Positions 45,746-57,793 of a stretch of 64,000 bases of DNA are shown piece by piece. Each line of letters starts with the position of its first letter. Position 1 is the first letter of the stretch. A program made the position numbers and the translations under genes. The stretch comes from Rhodosporidiobolus odoratus (Eukaryota > Basidiomycota > Microbotryomycetes > Sporidiobolales > Sporidiobolaceae). Location of the stretch: the NCBI GenBank assembly GCA_034387635.1, contig JAOANU010000006.1, forward strand, positions 930,001 through 994,000, given 5' to 3'. The notes beneath the pieces were generated by a model. It searched no databases, had not been told where the DNA came from, and saw nothing but the letters and a program-made list of their open reading frames with translations.

Positions 45746-48561
45746 ATGCCTCGCTCGTCTACCGCTGGGCCAGTGCCGGACGATCACAAAGAACCAGAGT
45801 ACTTCAGCTCGCTATCAGCGCTTGAAGATTACTGTACGGCGCCCAGGCAACGCAGGAAACGAGAAGCCCCACCTCCACCGTCTTATGCGCCATCGACAGC
45901 GTATGGGGCGCAGAGGCGACGGCAAGGAAAAACAGTAGTGTGCCATGACTACAAGGTGCGCCGTTCTGATGCCTGGTGCAAGTCGAAGAGAAAGTGGCCT
46001 GATGACAGTGCATCATGATGCTCGGCAGGGAGGGTTCCGGCCAGATGACGAGAGAGACTATACTTTCCAGCAATGGGATAAGATAGACACCTTCATATAG
46101 TGCGTCCCTTCCTTCCGCCTCCCGTGCTGCATCACCTCTGTGGCGCATTCCTACTTTTTTCTCCCTTGCATTGACATATTCCAGCGCCGCACACAGTTTC
46201 TCCCATCACCGCGTCTCCCCCTCTCCATCCGGATGGATCCGAGCCGCCCACGCAAATGGTACAAAGATCCTCGGTACCTTGATCTTTGAACATGAAGCAG
46301 GGCAGGACGACATCGTTTCTCTCCTTCTTCCTCCTTCTCCGAGTTCTCGAAATGTCGAGTCTCTTTCCGAAGCATCGACTACCCATACCAATCCTTTCTC
46401 TCGACTCTCGATGAGGTTTGCGGATTACTTGGTGCAGTTGGCGATTGAGAGGGGATTCGAAGGGTGGTTGGTTAATGTTGAGGTTGAATTGGGGATCGGG
46501 AGGGAAAGAAGGTGGAAGAGGGAACATGCGACGGCGTTGGTTGAGTGGCTGAGATACCTCAGAGGGGAGATGGAGAGAAAGGTGGTGGGCGGGGAGGTTA
46601 TGTGGTGCGTCTCTTGCTAAGCCCCATCTGCGAGAACCATGAGAAAAGACTGATACGCTTTCTTCCCTGAACCACGAAGGTACGATGCAGTCACGACGGA
46701 GGGTATAGCCTCACTCCCAGCGATTGATCGCGATAGTCGAGACTGACCGCGTGTGTATACAGGGAACCTCTGCTGGCAGAACTCCCTGACCCCTCTCAAC
46801 CTGCCCTTCTTCCACGTCGCTTCCTCCATCTTCATAAACTACTGGTGGCGCCCGGACTCACTCACATCCACCGCCGCACTTCTCGCCTCTCTTGGTCTCG
46901 ACCACCGACGAAAGGACGTATTCTGGGGCATCGACGTTTTTGGACGAGGAACCTACGGCGGAGGAGGGTTCGAAAGCTGGCGTGCGGTGCAGGCGATCCA
47001 GGCTCCTCTTTCCTCTCCTCCCTCAGCAGACAAGAGCGACTTCTCAATAGCCCTCTTCGCACCAGGTTACACCGTCGAAGCCTCCTCCCTCTCCCATTCC
47101 CTCACCTCTCCCTCAAGCTACCAAAAATGGCTAGCAGACGATACCTACCTCTGGTCTCACGGTCCCCCTACTCCCTCCATCGCTATCGAATCCTCCTGCC
47201 TCGACCGCGAACGAAAAGAACAACGCGGTTTACAAAGAGCTCGTCAACTCGCAGCGGCCCTTTCGCCTACCGCTACCCCTGTACCTGTCGCTTATCGAAC
47301 ACTCCCCCCGTTCGACTACCATGGTCCCCTTGAATCGTTACCTGGAACGGGACCTCGACAACCCCTCTCATTCTTCCTTCCCTCTCGCCCAACTCCCTGC
47401 CCTCGTTCTACCTTTTATACAAACTTCTCAACCGGTTCCGGACACGCCTTCTTCGTTTCCGGTGAGAAAGTCTTGCATGAATCGGATGGAGACGGCAAAG
47501 GATGGACGGATGCTGGGTTTGCGTTTACGCAGCCGGCGTTGGTCTTTAGTGGGCGAGAAGGGGAGGAGGAGCAGAGGACAAAGGGGATAGAGGTGGAGTG
47601 GACGGAAGAGGACGCTTGGGAGGGATCGAGAGCTCTGAGAGTAAGCGTTGGCGCGGGGGCTAGGCGTGGAACAGGAGGAAGAGGGGAGGGAGGCCAGGTT
47701 GAGAAGGTCGAGGTGTCGGAGAAGCAGGCCAGGGTTAGTGTACCGCTTTGCGCGGTCAACTATGCCCTGCCTCCTGCAGTTTCTGGGGCAGGGAGAGAGG
47801 CAGTCACGGTCGAGATAGAGGTGCGGTGGAGGCCCCTCGACTCCGTCCTTCTAGGGAAGCAGACAGTCCTCCCCGAGTTGGCACTCGCTCCCTTCACTTC
47901 CAACGCCAGGGGGTTGCGAGTTGCATCTTCCCCCACCAGCTCCGTCAAAACAATTCCAGCCCGATCCGACCTCGAGACCGGCTGGCATTGCACCGCCGTT
48001 TTCTACACGATCTCGCCTAATTCACCTCCAGCGAACTCGGCGACTCTCCACGTCTCCCTTTCCCTCCCTTCTTCCTGCTCCATCCTCGTCGGGAGCATCT
48101 CCATCACTCCATCTTCTCCCTCGTCGACTCCCGCTGCCGCCTTCGAGAAGGAATGGGTAGTAGGAAGCTTGGATTATTCGCGTCAGGCGCAGGAGGTGAC
48201 CTGGGAAATAAAGCTGGAGCTGGCTACGACTACGTCCACCTCCCTGTCAGCAACTCCCGGAGCACCGCCAAGTTCCTTCAGTCACTTCCACCTCTTCCTC
48301 CGTCGACGCTCCGCCTCGTCTCCCTCTTCCTCTGTATCTTCCAATCCAGCCTCGTCAACTGCTGAGGAAACGACCACCTCAACCTCAAACTCGACTTACC
48401 TCGGCACCGCCTTCTCCCACTTCTTCCCCCTGTCGCCAACAGCCTTGTCCACCTTCCAGAACTCGGCACGGCAGAAACAGGAGGAAATCGTCGAGTTGCT
48501 GATACTGCCGATCAAAGCGGATGGGTCAACCGGGACCGTGGCACAACTTCGACTCGACTAG
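45746..48561 (+). CDS. GH85 endo-beta-N-acetylglucosaminidase (cytosolic ENGase)
   Basis: GH85 enzymes cleave the chitobiose core of N-glycans. Exons 45746-45955 (MPRSSTAGPVPDD), 46029-46099 (DYTFQQWDKIDTFIY), 46185-46607, a short exon (WYDAVTTE, 46675-46704) and 46765-48561 keep phase, about 845 aa. Family blocks: GWIRAAHANGTKILGTLIFE; RFADYLVQLA; GWLVNVEVEL with the Asn-x-Glu catalytic pair; VEWLRYLRGEM; WYDAVT; WQNSLTPLN; IFINYWW and GIDVFGRGTYGGGGF. No signal peptide or TM segment is seen, consistent with the cytosolic ENGase that processes free glycans from misfolded proteins. The C-terminal half is a beta-rich-looking variable region with Ser/Pro runs. ATG 45746 is the first in-frame ATG; the family's W/F-rich start (SLSALEDY) follows it. 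Confidence 0.88.
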
Positions 48562-49128
48562 CCGGTGCCTATTTTACCTTCCCTGCGCACCGCTAACAGG
48601 AACGGAGTAGCCTTGTCTGTCTCTTATAGCTCGCGCTGTTCTTTCTGTTGTTGGACCGGACTGTCATCTGGACTTGCAGTCAGAGGAATCCGTGTTTTGA
48701 GAATGCGCAGCAGGATCCTCTTGAACCCTGGCAGACAGAGAAGAACCCTACAGACATGACAACCGAAAAAACCGAAAGATGCGGGAGAGAGGGAGAAAAG
48801 GAGGAACGAAGGTCGAAGGAAAGGGTTGAGTAACGACACATTCAAGCTGAGCTGGACATCATGTAAGCCAGCGAATGGAAACGAGAAAGGAGAGAGCAGC
48901 GAAGGGAAGGAAGGGAAAGGAAAGGAAGAGGAAATAATGGGGATGCTGACAAAAACGGCACACGTACATAGTAAGGCAGGCCAGAGGGGAATGCAGGGAC
49001 TGGGGAGAAAAGGTATATTCAGGAGTCTAGCTATAGTGAGCGGGTGCGATTTTCTTAGACTGGTGGTGGGCACGGGAACAGAAGACAGGAATGAATGGAA
49101 GGAAGGTAGGGTACGAAGAAAGATGAGA
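48562..49128. other. convergent 3' region
   Basis: Purine-rich on the plus strand, pyrimidine-rich on the minus strand, fitting the SSK1 3' UTR. No gene or RNA recognised. Confidence 0.45.
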
Positions 49129-52100
49129 TTATTCGGGACGGGGGCCGACTGTTGGGGGGAGCTGCATTTGCGAGACGTGACTATTGCCCGAGTTGCCCGA
49201 GTTGACAGTCGAGACGGAAGTCGACGACATTCCGGATTCGAGGATAGCCTGTGAGTGTACACGTACGAGAGTCAGCCGGTGTACTTGGAAACAGCGGTAC
49301 CCTGACAGACTGGTCATTTCAGAACGGGGAATTTAGACGAACCTGGGAGAAACTCGTCGAGTTGGCGCGATCCCTCCCTACGGCTATGAGCCTCTCACCC
49401 TCCTCCATCACCTCATCCAGCTCGGGGTCTCCAGAACCGTGACTCACAGCCGTCGGGGGCAGAGGCGTAGGACCGGGCCTATGAGGCTTCTCATCCTCCT
49501 CTTGCTGCAACACCAAAGTTTCGAGCTTCTCCTCCACAGCGTCGAGTGTGTGTCTCGCGTCCCCACCGGCGGCGGGGGCGGGTGTGTGGACGGCGCCCGG
49601 GATAGCGGGGACTGGATCGGGAGTGTCCTGAGGAGTCGGCTTGGTGAAGGTAAGTGCTGGACCGGCCGAGCCATGCGGGATAGCATCTCTCCCGGACGGA
49701 GGAGATGGGTCGGGCGAAGTCATGGGCGACAACGGGGCGTCTGCCTCTAATCGAGCGACCGCGGGGGAGGAAGAGCGAGAGTTGGAGGAGCGGTCGATGT
49801 GCAGGAGGCGAGAGATAGCGTCGGCTTGGGATACGAGGCCATCGGAGAACTTGGCAGTGGACGCAGCGGGAGAAAGAGGTCGGGCGGGGGTAACGGCGCG
49901 GCTGCCATTGGAGAGAATGCTCGAATCGGAAGTCTTGCGACTAAAGCCAGAGAGATACGCCATGGACCCCCACTCGACGAGCTTTGACTCGAGCCAGGTG
50001 AGGGAAACGGGCTTGGTGAGGAAGTCGTTACAGCCAGCGGCGAGGGCATTGATTCGATCGGCTTGAAGGGAAGAAGCCGTAAGCGCAACGATGATGACCG
50101 GCATAGTGAGGAGAGGAGAAGTTGGGGCGCTGAGAGGGTTGCTGCTGAGATTGGACATTGGCGAGTTCAAGTCCGAGGTAGGCGTGGTGATGAAGGTGCC
50201 GATGTTGTTCAAGCGTTCGAGCTCGCGAATCTCGTGGGTAGCCTCGATACCGTCTTTAACAGGGAGCTGGATATCCATCTGCAGTATATAGGGAATTAGT
50301 CGACCATGCTCGAACAAGAGCGAAATAGAGAGGTAGTCAACGCACAAGGACGAGATGGAAGTTCCCCTTCTTCCACATCTGCACAGCCTGCTCTCCATCC
50401 TTGGCAACCTTGTAGCTGATACCCTTCTTTCGCATAAAGACGGAGAGAATGGTCTGATTAATGGGGTTGTCTGCGCAGAGCGAGGCCGAGATGGTTCAGT
50501 CTCTGCACCCGGTCACCGAGCAGGGAAACAAGCCTACCTTCGACGATGAGCACCGAGATAGGCGGAACAGCGGGCAGTGTCGCCCTTCGACTTGCTCTCC
50601 TCTTATTCTTCGGGAGACTCGAAACAGTCGGCCTTCTCTTTCCGGCAGGGCTCGTCGGATTCTGCGCCTGTGCGAGGGCCCTCGCGGCGGCGGCACCCGC
50701 TGCAGCGGCAGGACCTGGCGTGGCAGACGCCGGCGACGAGCTGGTGGGCGAGGCAGCGTGGGAGGTACCGCGCCGAATCGGGGAGAAGAGTGGGCTTGAT
50801 CCCGTTCCGGAGGGCATAACGCGGGGCGAAGTAACGCTGGGAGCGCCCGGGCTGCCTGCACTGCCGCTCGAACCGCTCATCCCGCTCACGCTCCTACGCG
50901 CGCCGGGTGGGCCGACTCGGGACCCAGATTGGCCCGAGATTTGCCTTGAAAGAGGTTCACCGTGCGGGCCTTCCTCGTCGAGGGCTTCTTCGGTCAGGGG
51001 CCTGCCCGTCGCGGCAGCGCTAATGAACGAGTCGAGGGTGAGAGCCGGTGTCGAGGGAGGTATGCTGGCAGAACCGGCGGTCGGGACGGAGCCGCTATTG
51101 GAATGACTGGACGAGGCTGAAGCGATGCGGCGACTCGCAGCGGTGGAGGATCCCAGGCCCATCTCGAGCGGCGTGTATGTCGAGATTCGAGACGCCGGAC
51201 CAGAAGAAGTTTCGCCCGTATCGCCGTTCCTCAATGCGAATGTCGGAAGCTGCGCTTCCTCGGCCGGCTCTTCGAAGATGTCTTCGCCAGGACTTGGCTT
51301 ATCGCGCTGCATTGGCTTAGACGCCGCCTTCTCCTTGACCACCTGTGACGACCGCCTGCTGTGCGGTAAGGGCTGAAAGAAGATCCCCGACCTCCCGTCC
51401 GGCGACTGGATAATCATTCCCTCACTCGGCGTCTGCTCCTTCAGTTCCTCTGCAACCGAGGTAAAGTACGAGTCCTGTGTCTCGCTCATCTGCCCCAAGG
51501 GTGACGGAGGCACGGTCGATCCGATGGGTTGGCCGGACGCGTTGAAGAAGATAGGCGGAGTTCGAGGCTTGCCGAGCGTTGCCCCCGACTGACCCTCGCT
51601 GCTCTTTCCGCTGTTCCCCTCCGCCGAGGAGAAGTCAAACTCTTGCTCCTTCGCAAGAGCAGGCGATAACCGAGGCGTCCAGTACTGAATGCCGGGAGAG
51701 GTTGGAGATGTGGCGATAGGAGGGAGAGAAGGGTCGACGGCAGGTCGTTTCAGCGCGGTCCAAATGGCGGTGATGATGCGACGTGGTCCTGCTGGCTTGG
51801 GAACGACGAGGACTTCGGGAAGATTGGGGGAACGGCTGGTCGCCAGGGTGTCCTGAACAATCTCCTTGATAACCTTGTAGTGCGTCAAGCTGGCGAAGTG
51901 GATGATGACCCACTGCGACGCCGAAGTCGGATGCGGAAGCTGGTGGAGTTGACGAACATGGGGGCTCGAACGCGTTCTTCGACTCGCAAGTTGCGGTCGC
52001 TTCGCCATCAGAGTCGGAGCGTAATGGAGTGGTGGTGCCCGAAGGGAGACGAGAAGCCTGCGCAACGTAGTCACATCGTCGTCGATGATGACCAGACTCG

Positions 52101-54625
52101 AACCTGTATCGCCGTTCGAACCGTTCGAGCTTCCGCTTACCATCTCTGGCGACTTGTGCAGCGGGGTCTCCGAGTTGGTGGGCGACGGACCGGCCGTCTC
52201 GAATCCCGAATCGAAGCGTTGCAGTGGGCGCGGCTTCCCATCACTCATCGTCGCCCCGCTACCTGTCGACCGCACTTCGTGGTCGATCGGAACATGCTGA
52301 ACATCCATACCCCATCCGGCAAGGTAACTGGTCAAGTGCTTCGCGAAAGTACTCTGCTGACCAGCATGCAGAGCCACGCGGAGGCCCTTGAGCGCCGTCT
52401 CGGCGTAGCGCTTCAGTTCGTTCATTGGAGGCTCCTGGCCCACCGAGACCTCGAGACTGGCTCGTCGACGACCGAGAAGTGTGGATGGGTCCTCGGCGAT
52501 AGACTGCGTACGCGGTCGAGCGGCAGGAAGGAGAGCTTCGAGGATCCATGATTTGGACGATGAGTCGCTTGACCCGGAAGCGAGCTTGAGCGAAACCAGG
52601 GAAAAGAGAGATTCGGCGAAGGAGGTGTCGAAGGGTGGTGAAGGAAGCGGAGTGAAGAGAGGAGGGGAACTGGAATCGTCTAGGTACGTCGGAGAAAGGG
52701 TAGGAGGAGGAGGCGATGTCACGACGACTTCGACAGAGACAGTCCACCATTTTTGCGGACGGGAGGGCGAGTAGGCAGGGTGATCTTCGGAGTCGTAGGG
52801 TTTCGGGGCAGTCGCGCTTGTAGCAACAAATCGAACGTCGATACTCGAACCGGTCGAGGCTCCAGCGAGGATATGATGGAGGATCTGCAAGAAGAACGGC
52901 TCAGCAAGGTTCGAAAACTAGTAGGAAGACAAGACTCACCCAGACCAGCGTAACACTCCAAGCCCGTTCATCCGCCCTGACCAACAGCTCCCTCGACTCG
53001 GTATCTTTGTTCGAAGGCTGCGCCAGCGGTTCCTTCCTCGTCGACAACGCAGGTGTAGCCGCCGGACTAGGCGCGTTGCCATTCCCATCCTGCCCAATCA
53101 CCAGCTCAATTCCCCTTGCCGCCGCGTCTGCTGCCAGTACATCTGCGACTCCCTGCAGAAGTGCCGGGAAGTCGAACAGCTGCTCGGGCTCATCCGTGGG
53201 CTCGAGGGGAGGTCCAGCGCCATTTCCTCCGAGATGCGGTGGAAAGGGTGAGGGAGGAAGGGGTTGCTCTCCCTTGCCGACTTCTCCGATCCACTCGAAA
53301 CCGCGGAAGAGACGCCAGAGAGCGGCTGCAGAAACGGCAGGAACGGACAGAGTCGAAGGAGCATGAAGCTCGTGGGTATGGGACGGGACGAGGTGATCGG
53401 TTGAAGGGAGAGTGAAAGCGGAGGTGGCAGTCGAGCCGATGGTACTCCCTGTTGCGGTTGATGCTATGGAAGCACCCGACGAGAGAACAGCGTTCGACCC
53501 CATTGCAGAGGAGATCGAGTATTTGCGAGCCGCAGCTGCTGCCAGCGTGGCCTCAAACAACGAGGGCATCTGGAGCGGGGGCGAGAAGAGATGTGTTGGG
53601 CCGAGCTGGGATAGGAGGAGGAGAGCCGGAGGGAGAAGAGTGGCAATGAGCTCGAGGGATTGGTCGAGCTGTGGAGGTCGGGAGGGCAAGGGTTCTTCGA
53701 TAGGCTGGAGGGGAGTAGCTTGCGGTGTGGTGTTGGCGTAGGCGTGATCTTGGGCTTGTACGGTCATCTGACTCAACATGCTGCCCCGTCTCAGTATTCC
53801 TCCTGCCCCTCTACGTTCTGACGTAGACACATCACCTCCATCTCCCATATAGTTCGCCGACGCCACATACCTGTCCATCGGATCTCTCTCGCTCCCTCGC
53901 AACGTCGCTGGGGAACCGGGCGTCAAAGCGGGAGGTTCGCCGGACAATCCCGGCGAGCTCGCTGGCGAGCTTTCTGGAGAAGGTTTCGGGCTGGTCAATT
54001 GTGATTTGCTGCGACGGAAGGACGGCTTGAAGCGTTTGGTTATGCTGGGTGGAGACGGGTTGGGCACGGGGGGGACAGGAGGGAACCCGCCTGGAACGGG
54101 GAGGAGAGTGGACCCGGACGGAGCGGTAGGCGACGAGTTGGGTTCGACAGCCGGAACGTCGGTTTCGAGCTGTATAGGCGTGGACAGACTGCGCGGCATT
54201 GGAGGGCGTGTAGGACTGGAAGGAGGCGGGCGGAACGAGCCGAGTATGCGGGCGAGGAAGGTACCGCTCTGAGAAGGTGGTATTGCGTTCGAAGACATGG
54301 TGTTGACTGCGCGGGGTGTGTAGGGTCAGCAGGCGCCACAACGGAACTCAATAAACCTGTTGAGATGATACAAGATAGTCGACTGACCCAGCGAACGCCT
54401 CGATGGCTTTCTGATTGTGGTCGAGTCTCTCCACTCCGAGCTGGCTGCCTCCTCCGCCGTTCTCGCCGGCTGGTCGAGTGCCATGCTGGAGGATGCTGGT
54501 GACCTTCCGTGTACCGGTGTAACATATGGTCGAGATGCGAGTCCAGCGTCCCGGATTGACGGACGGCGGGACGGTGGTCGAGATGCCTTGAGCGTCTCGT
54601 CGTTCGACACGGGGTCAGACGCCAT
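49129..54625 (-). CDS. SSK1: Ssk1-type response regulator of the HOG pathway
   Basis: Ssk1 receives phosphate from the Ypd1 phosphorelay; the unphosphorylated form activates the HOG MAPK cascade. Six exons (54388-54625, 52940-54306, 50538-52884, 50346-50470, 49343-50278, 49129-49248) join in phase to 1710 aa. The receiver domain starts with VLIVEDNPINQTIL; the phospho-acceptor Asp lies in MDIQLPVKDG, split by an intron just before the Met; ALTASS and FLTKPVS supply the conserved Ser/Thr and Lys. A Ser/Thr/Pro-rich insertion sits between the fourth helix region and LTMPVIIVALT, as in other fungal Ssk1 proteins. The N-terminal 1100 residues are mainly Ser/Pro-rich. I chose ATG 54625 (MASDPVSND) over 54298 because a phase-1 intron joins its exon exactly to the next one. 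Confidence 0.9.
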
Positions 54626-55031
54626 GGAGGTGATGTATTGCTTGTGCTCCTTGTTGAGCTCTGTATACGCGCAGCAGCAGAACACGGTGAGAGTGAAGAA
54701 GTAGCGAGGTGGAGAGAGGCAGCCGCATCGAGCCGGTCGGGAAACAACGAAGCTTATATCTCATCTCGTGCGGCAAATTGCGACGCTAGACTGGTTGAAA
54801 GTAGATTCGGCATCGATACCGTGGCAGCAGAAAATAGATATGGGGGGAGAGCATGTCGGGAGAAAAGCAAATTCGCGACTTGATTTTTCGGCCCCTTGCT
54901 CCAGAAAGTTTGCCTGCACTGCATGCGTCGCCAGAAGGTAGACTGCCTCCTAGCGCCACAATAACCAAGTCCGACCGCCACCGGCACCATACTGAGACTC
55001 CGGGCGAGAAGAAATCGACAAACTGGTTCTC

Positions 55032-55740
55032 CTAGTTTGGCTCGCATCCTACGCCGAACAACTCCATGCACTCGAGCACCTTCATCCCCACGGTGTCCTG
55101 CTCAAAGTTTAGTGAGCGCCCCTGACGGACCGCTTCTCCGTCTGCCTCTCCTTCTGCTTTTCCTCCTTGGCATACCTCCAAAACTTGCGAACACGAGAGA
55201 CCCTGCGGGCGACTCATCCGTGTCCTCAAAGTCAACCGTGATCCCCCGAGAGCGGTAGGCAGCCATGAAGTCTTCGATGCCTCAGCGAGCGGAAGGATCG
55301 GTGAGGTGGGTTGGGGAGAAGATAGTCGGGAGGAGGAGGAAGCGCAGGGTGACGGACAGCTCTGGTCTTGACGACAGGGTCAAGGTCACGGGCCGAAGCG
55401 AGGCCATGGCCTCGGTCGTGTCCACGGTGTCCGACATCCACTCATAAAGTCTGGCATGCCGTGCTGCCGTGAGCCAAGACGATACTTGTTGGCCACAGGA
55501 CTTTGACTGAGGACGAGATGAGCGAGTGCTGCATCAGTGTGTCAAGTTGATATTCGAACTGGTACGGCCAGACAAATGAGCAGTACATACAAGGGACATC
55601 TTCGAGCCATTTCGAGTCGTATGGATGCAGGTTATTGAGGCGGACGTCGACCAGACCAGTGCAGCCGATCTCGTCCGCCTCGACCCTGAATCCTTCGCAG
55701 GCGACACAGCGCAGACGCTTCTTTTTCTCCGCGTTCCTCA
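55032..55740 (-). pseudogene. unidentified coding-like remnant after permease break
   Basis: Downstream of the permease break the open frame continues to a stop at 55442 with sequence such as CVACEGFRVEADEIG and TGLVDVRLNNLHPYDS, whose Cys/Leu spacing resembles leucine-rich-repeat proteins. Further on, AAYRSRGITVDFEDTDES and, in a different frame, FWRYAKEEKQKERQ look like a C-terminal tail of a soluble protein, but stops and frame changes separate the pieces. I cannot name the family; an F-box/LRR-type origin is a guess. None of it resembles the missing transmembrane half of an amino-acid permease. Confidence 0.3.
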
Positions 55741-57318
55741 GGAAGACGGCCGTGGCGAAGACTGCAGCGGAACCCTTGAGGCCGTTGGCGAGAGCTCCTG
55801 GGTTGCGCCAGTATTCGCCGCCGAGGTAAGAGTCATACGGAGCGTTCTTGCCGCCACTGTGACGACGGAAAAGACAATCAGCGCGAGATGAGACGCGGGG
55901 GGCAAAAGGGAAACAACGTACCCGCAGTTGAAGACAATACCGACGACGTTGAAGATTATGACAACCGACAGCTTGAGGCATGAAGACCAAGCAAGCGAGA
56001 CCGGCTGACTAGCTTCCGCTTCTTCCAGCTGCGTTGCAGTTGAAAGATAAACGTATGAATTCTTCCTCTGCATAACTCAGAGTAACGAAGACATTGACAG
56101 CGATAACGGCGATCCAAAAGATGGTGGTCCACGCTGTGATTGGTACTGCAGCGGCTTTGTCCTGATATTGCACGGTGATACCAGCGACGGTGAGTTCGAC
56201 GGGAAGGGTGACGGCCCATTGCGCAAAGTAGTTCCATTGTGTAACGGTGCGGGAGCTGTCAGTTCAGGGCTACGCTAGAGCGATGAGGCGAGAAGGGGAT
56301 CGAAGGAAGGAAATGAACGCACGCCGAGAGCCATACCGAGGCCGGGATCCAAAAATCGCACCGCGAGAGTGTAGAAACCGCCGGAGACGAGGTAGAGGAT
56401 AGCGAGTTCTCCGAGAGCTTGAGTAGAGTTGATAAGCATGACACTGCATGGGGCGAACGGGGTTGGTCTCAGCCTCGAGGCAAGCGGGATGCGGGAGGAG
56501 CTATGTATGAAGCGTACCCGATGATGAGCCAGGCCATGAGGATACCGAGGGGACCACCATTCCTCAGTGCTTGTCCGGAACCGATGAACAGACCTACAGC
56601 TAGAATCAGCAGGAAGGCGAAGTGAAGGGCAAAGGACCGAAGGTCTGGTCGGCAACCGCCGACCTCTATTGCCAAAAAGAAGAGCGCTTGCCGGTACCGA
56701 TAGATCCACCGACAGCTGTTCGACAGAGCGCGAAAAGGTCGCCGAGGCGTGAAGCAATGTATTGGATGAGAAGGGAAAGAGCGTGGGTACAGGTCAGCTT
56801 CCTTTTCTGCATTCTCCGCAAGATCTCGCTTCTGCCTCGACTTGCGTCAAGAGACATACGCACCGATCATCTGCAAATGACGAGGCTTCATTTCTTGCTG
56901 GCTGCATGGCGAGAAATGGAGTCAGCGTTGGTCGTGGCAAGATGGGAGGGAAGAGCAACGGCTGGCGGGCTTACAGCAACGGCTGGCGGGCCCTTCGCCT
57001 TGAGCGGGTCGGCATCACCATGTACTGCCTGTCCCCTATCGGACCGACGGTAGCAGCATGATCAGCACCTGGTCCACGCAGCCACAGCTTCCGATGCGAA
57101 GGTCGAAAGGAAGGCAAGTCGCGTGAGAAGGTGAGAGAAGTAGGCTGAACGTACGCGGTGGCGCCGGGCGCGCGCTTGAACGACTCGAAACTCAATTCCC
57201 GGCGTGTCCAGTTACTTTCCTTGGACGGGTCGTACACGATCCTTTCAGCGGGAGCGGCGTTGGTCGTAACATAGGTCGCGCCATTCTTGTGGTCCTTCTC
57301 GAGGTCGGCAGACGACAT
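55741..57318 (-). pseudogene. amino-acid permease, N-terminal half only
   Basis: The APC/YAT-type start is well preserved: MSSADLEKDHKNG at 57318, KPRHLQMI, GGSIGTG and LFIGSGQALRNGGPLGILMAW, a helix with MLINSTQALGELAI, GFYTLAVRFLDPGLG, WNYFAQWAVTLPVELT, the ITAWTTIFWIAVIAVNV helix, LKLSVVIIFNVVGI and GGEYWRNPGA, ending LKGSAAVFATAVF at about 55742. Introns between these pieces have usable sites and correct phase, including a GC donor at 56691. After TAVF the conserved FSFxGTELVG block and TM segments 6-12 are absent in all frames for the next 700 bases. The frame instead runs on to a stop at 55442. A product, if made, would have only about five or six membrane spans and is unlikely to transport. 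A misassembly at the break is the main alternative. Confidence 0.7.
56954..56991. repeat. 17-bp tandem duplication across a splice donor
   Basis: AGCAACGGCTGGCGGGC occurs at 56954-56970 and 56975-56991 (period 21). On the minus strand this means that the last codons of a permease exon (PPAVA) are repeated right after the GTAA of the intron donor, so the intron begins with a copy of the exon end. Confidence 0.8.
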
Positions 57319-57502
57319 GTTGGAGAGACTGCTTTTGAGAGGAAGAGAAAGAGATTAGAGCGTGAGGTGATCAGCGAGGCGGAGGATTGAATGGGATCTA
57401 AAGGGGAAGCAGAGGGAAAGAGGAGCCGACTAACCTCGTCATTCCTCCCCTATGTGGACCCGACACACAGCCCTGCCAAGCCTAACGCTATCTTTGCGAT
57501 GG

Positions 57503-57793
57503 CTAACTATGTGTCCTTTGAGGCGGGTCCCAGTTTCGGATATGGGGAACCGCCGGCTCAAGCCTTCCGCCAACTGCCTTGACCCGGCTTATCGACCGCT
57601 TCCCGTCTCGCAGCCCTCCTTTCTCATGCTGGTGTCCAGAGGAGCACATCTGCCTGATAAGAGTGTCAGCTTGGGTAGCGATAGCACAAGACGAATAAAG
57701 CGCACCGCAATCCGCGGTCTCGACAGCCTTTACATTCGTCCTGCCCCTCTCGCACTTGACCCTGCGCATCCTGCAGACTGCACAGTCTGGCAT
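57503..57793 (-). pseudogene. Zn2Cys6 zinc-cluster remnant with frameshift
   Basis: On the minus strand, CAVCRMRRVKCERG reads as the first half of a fungal zinc cluster. The second half, DECKGCRDRGLRC, is encoded immediately after it but in another frame; one base more or less after the ERG codons would join them into a standard CX2CX6CX5CX2CX6C binuclear cluster. A GTGCGC donor and a TCAG acceptor downstream suggest a former intron. Beyond this the frame ends at 57503 with no dimerisation or middle-homology region, and the N-terminal Pro/Ser-rich stretch upstream is again in another frame. The piece therefore looks like a decayed transcription-factor gene; a sequencing error in the cluster would not explain the missing body. 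Confidence 0.5.

Noticed and set aside
48624..49262. 212-codon minus-strand frame downstream of SSK1
   Set aside because: It starts antisense-like in the pyrimidine-rich 3' region and overlaps the last SSK1 exon in another frame; the Phe/Pro/Ser bias reflects CT-rich DNA.
51880..52551. 223-codon plus-strand frame over SSK1
   Set aside because: Antisense to the Ssk1 Ser/Pro-rich region; composition is dominated by Arg and Ser with no motif.
49129..54298. SSK1 start at ATG 54298 (MSSNAIPPS)
   Set aside because: An upstream exon with ATG 54625 joins it through a phase-correct intron, so the internal Met is not needed as the start.
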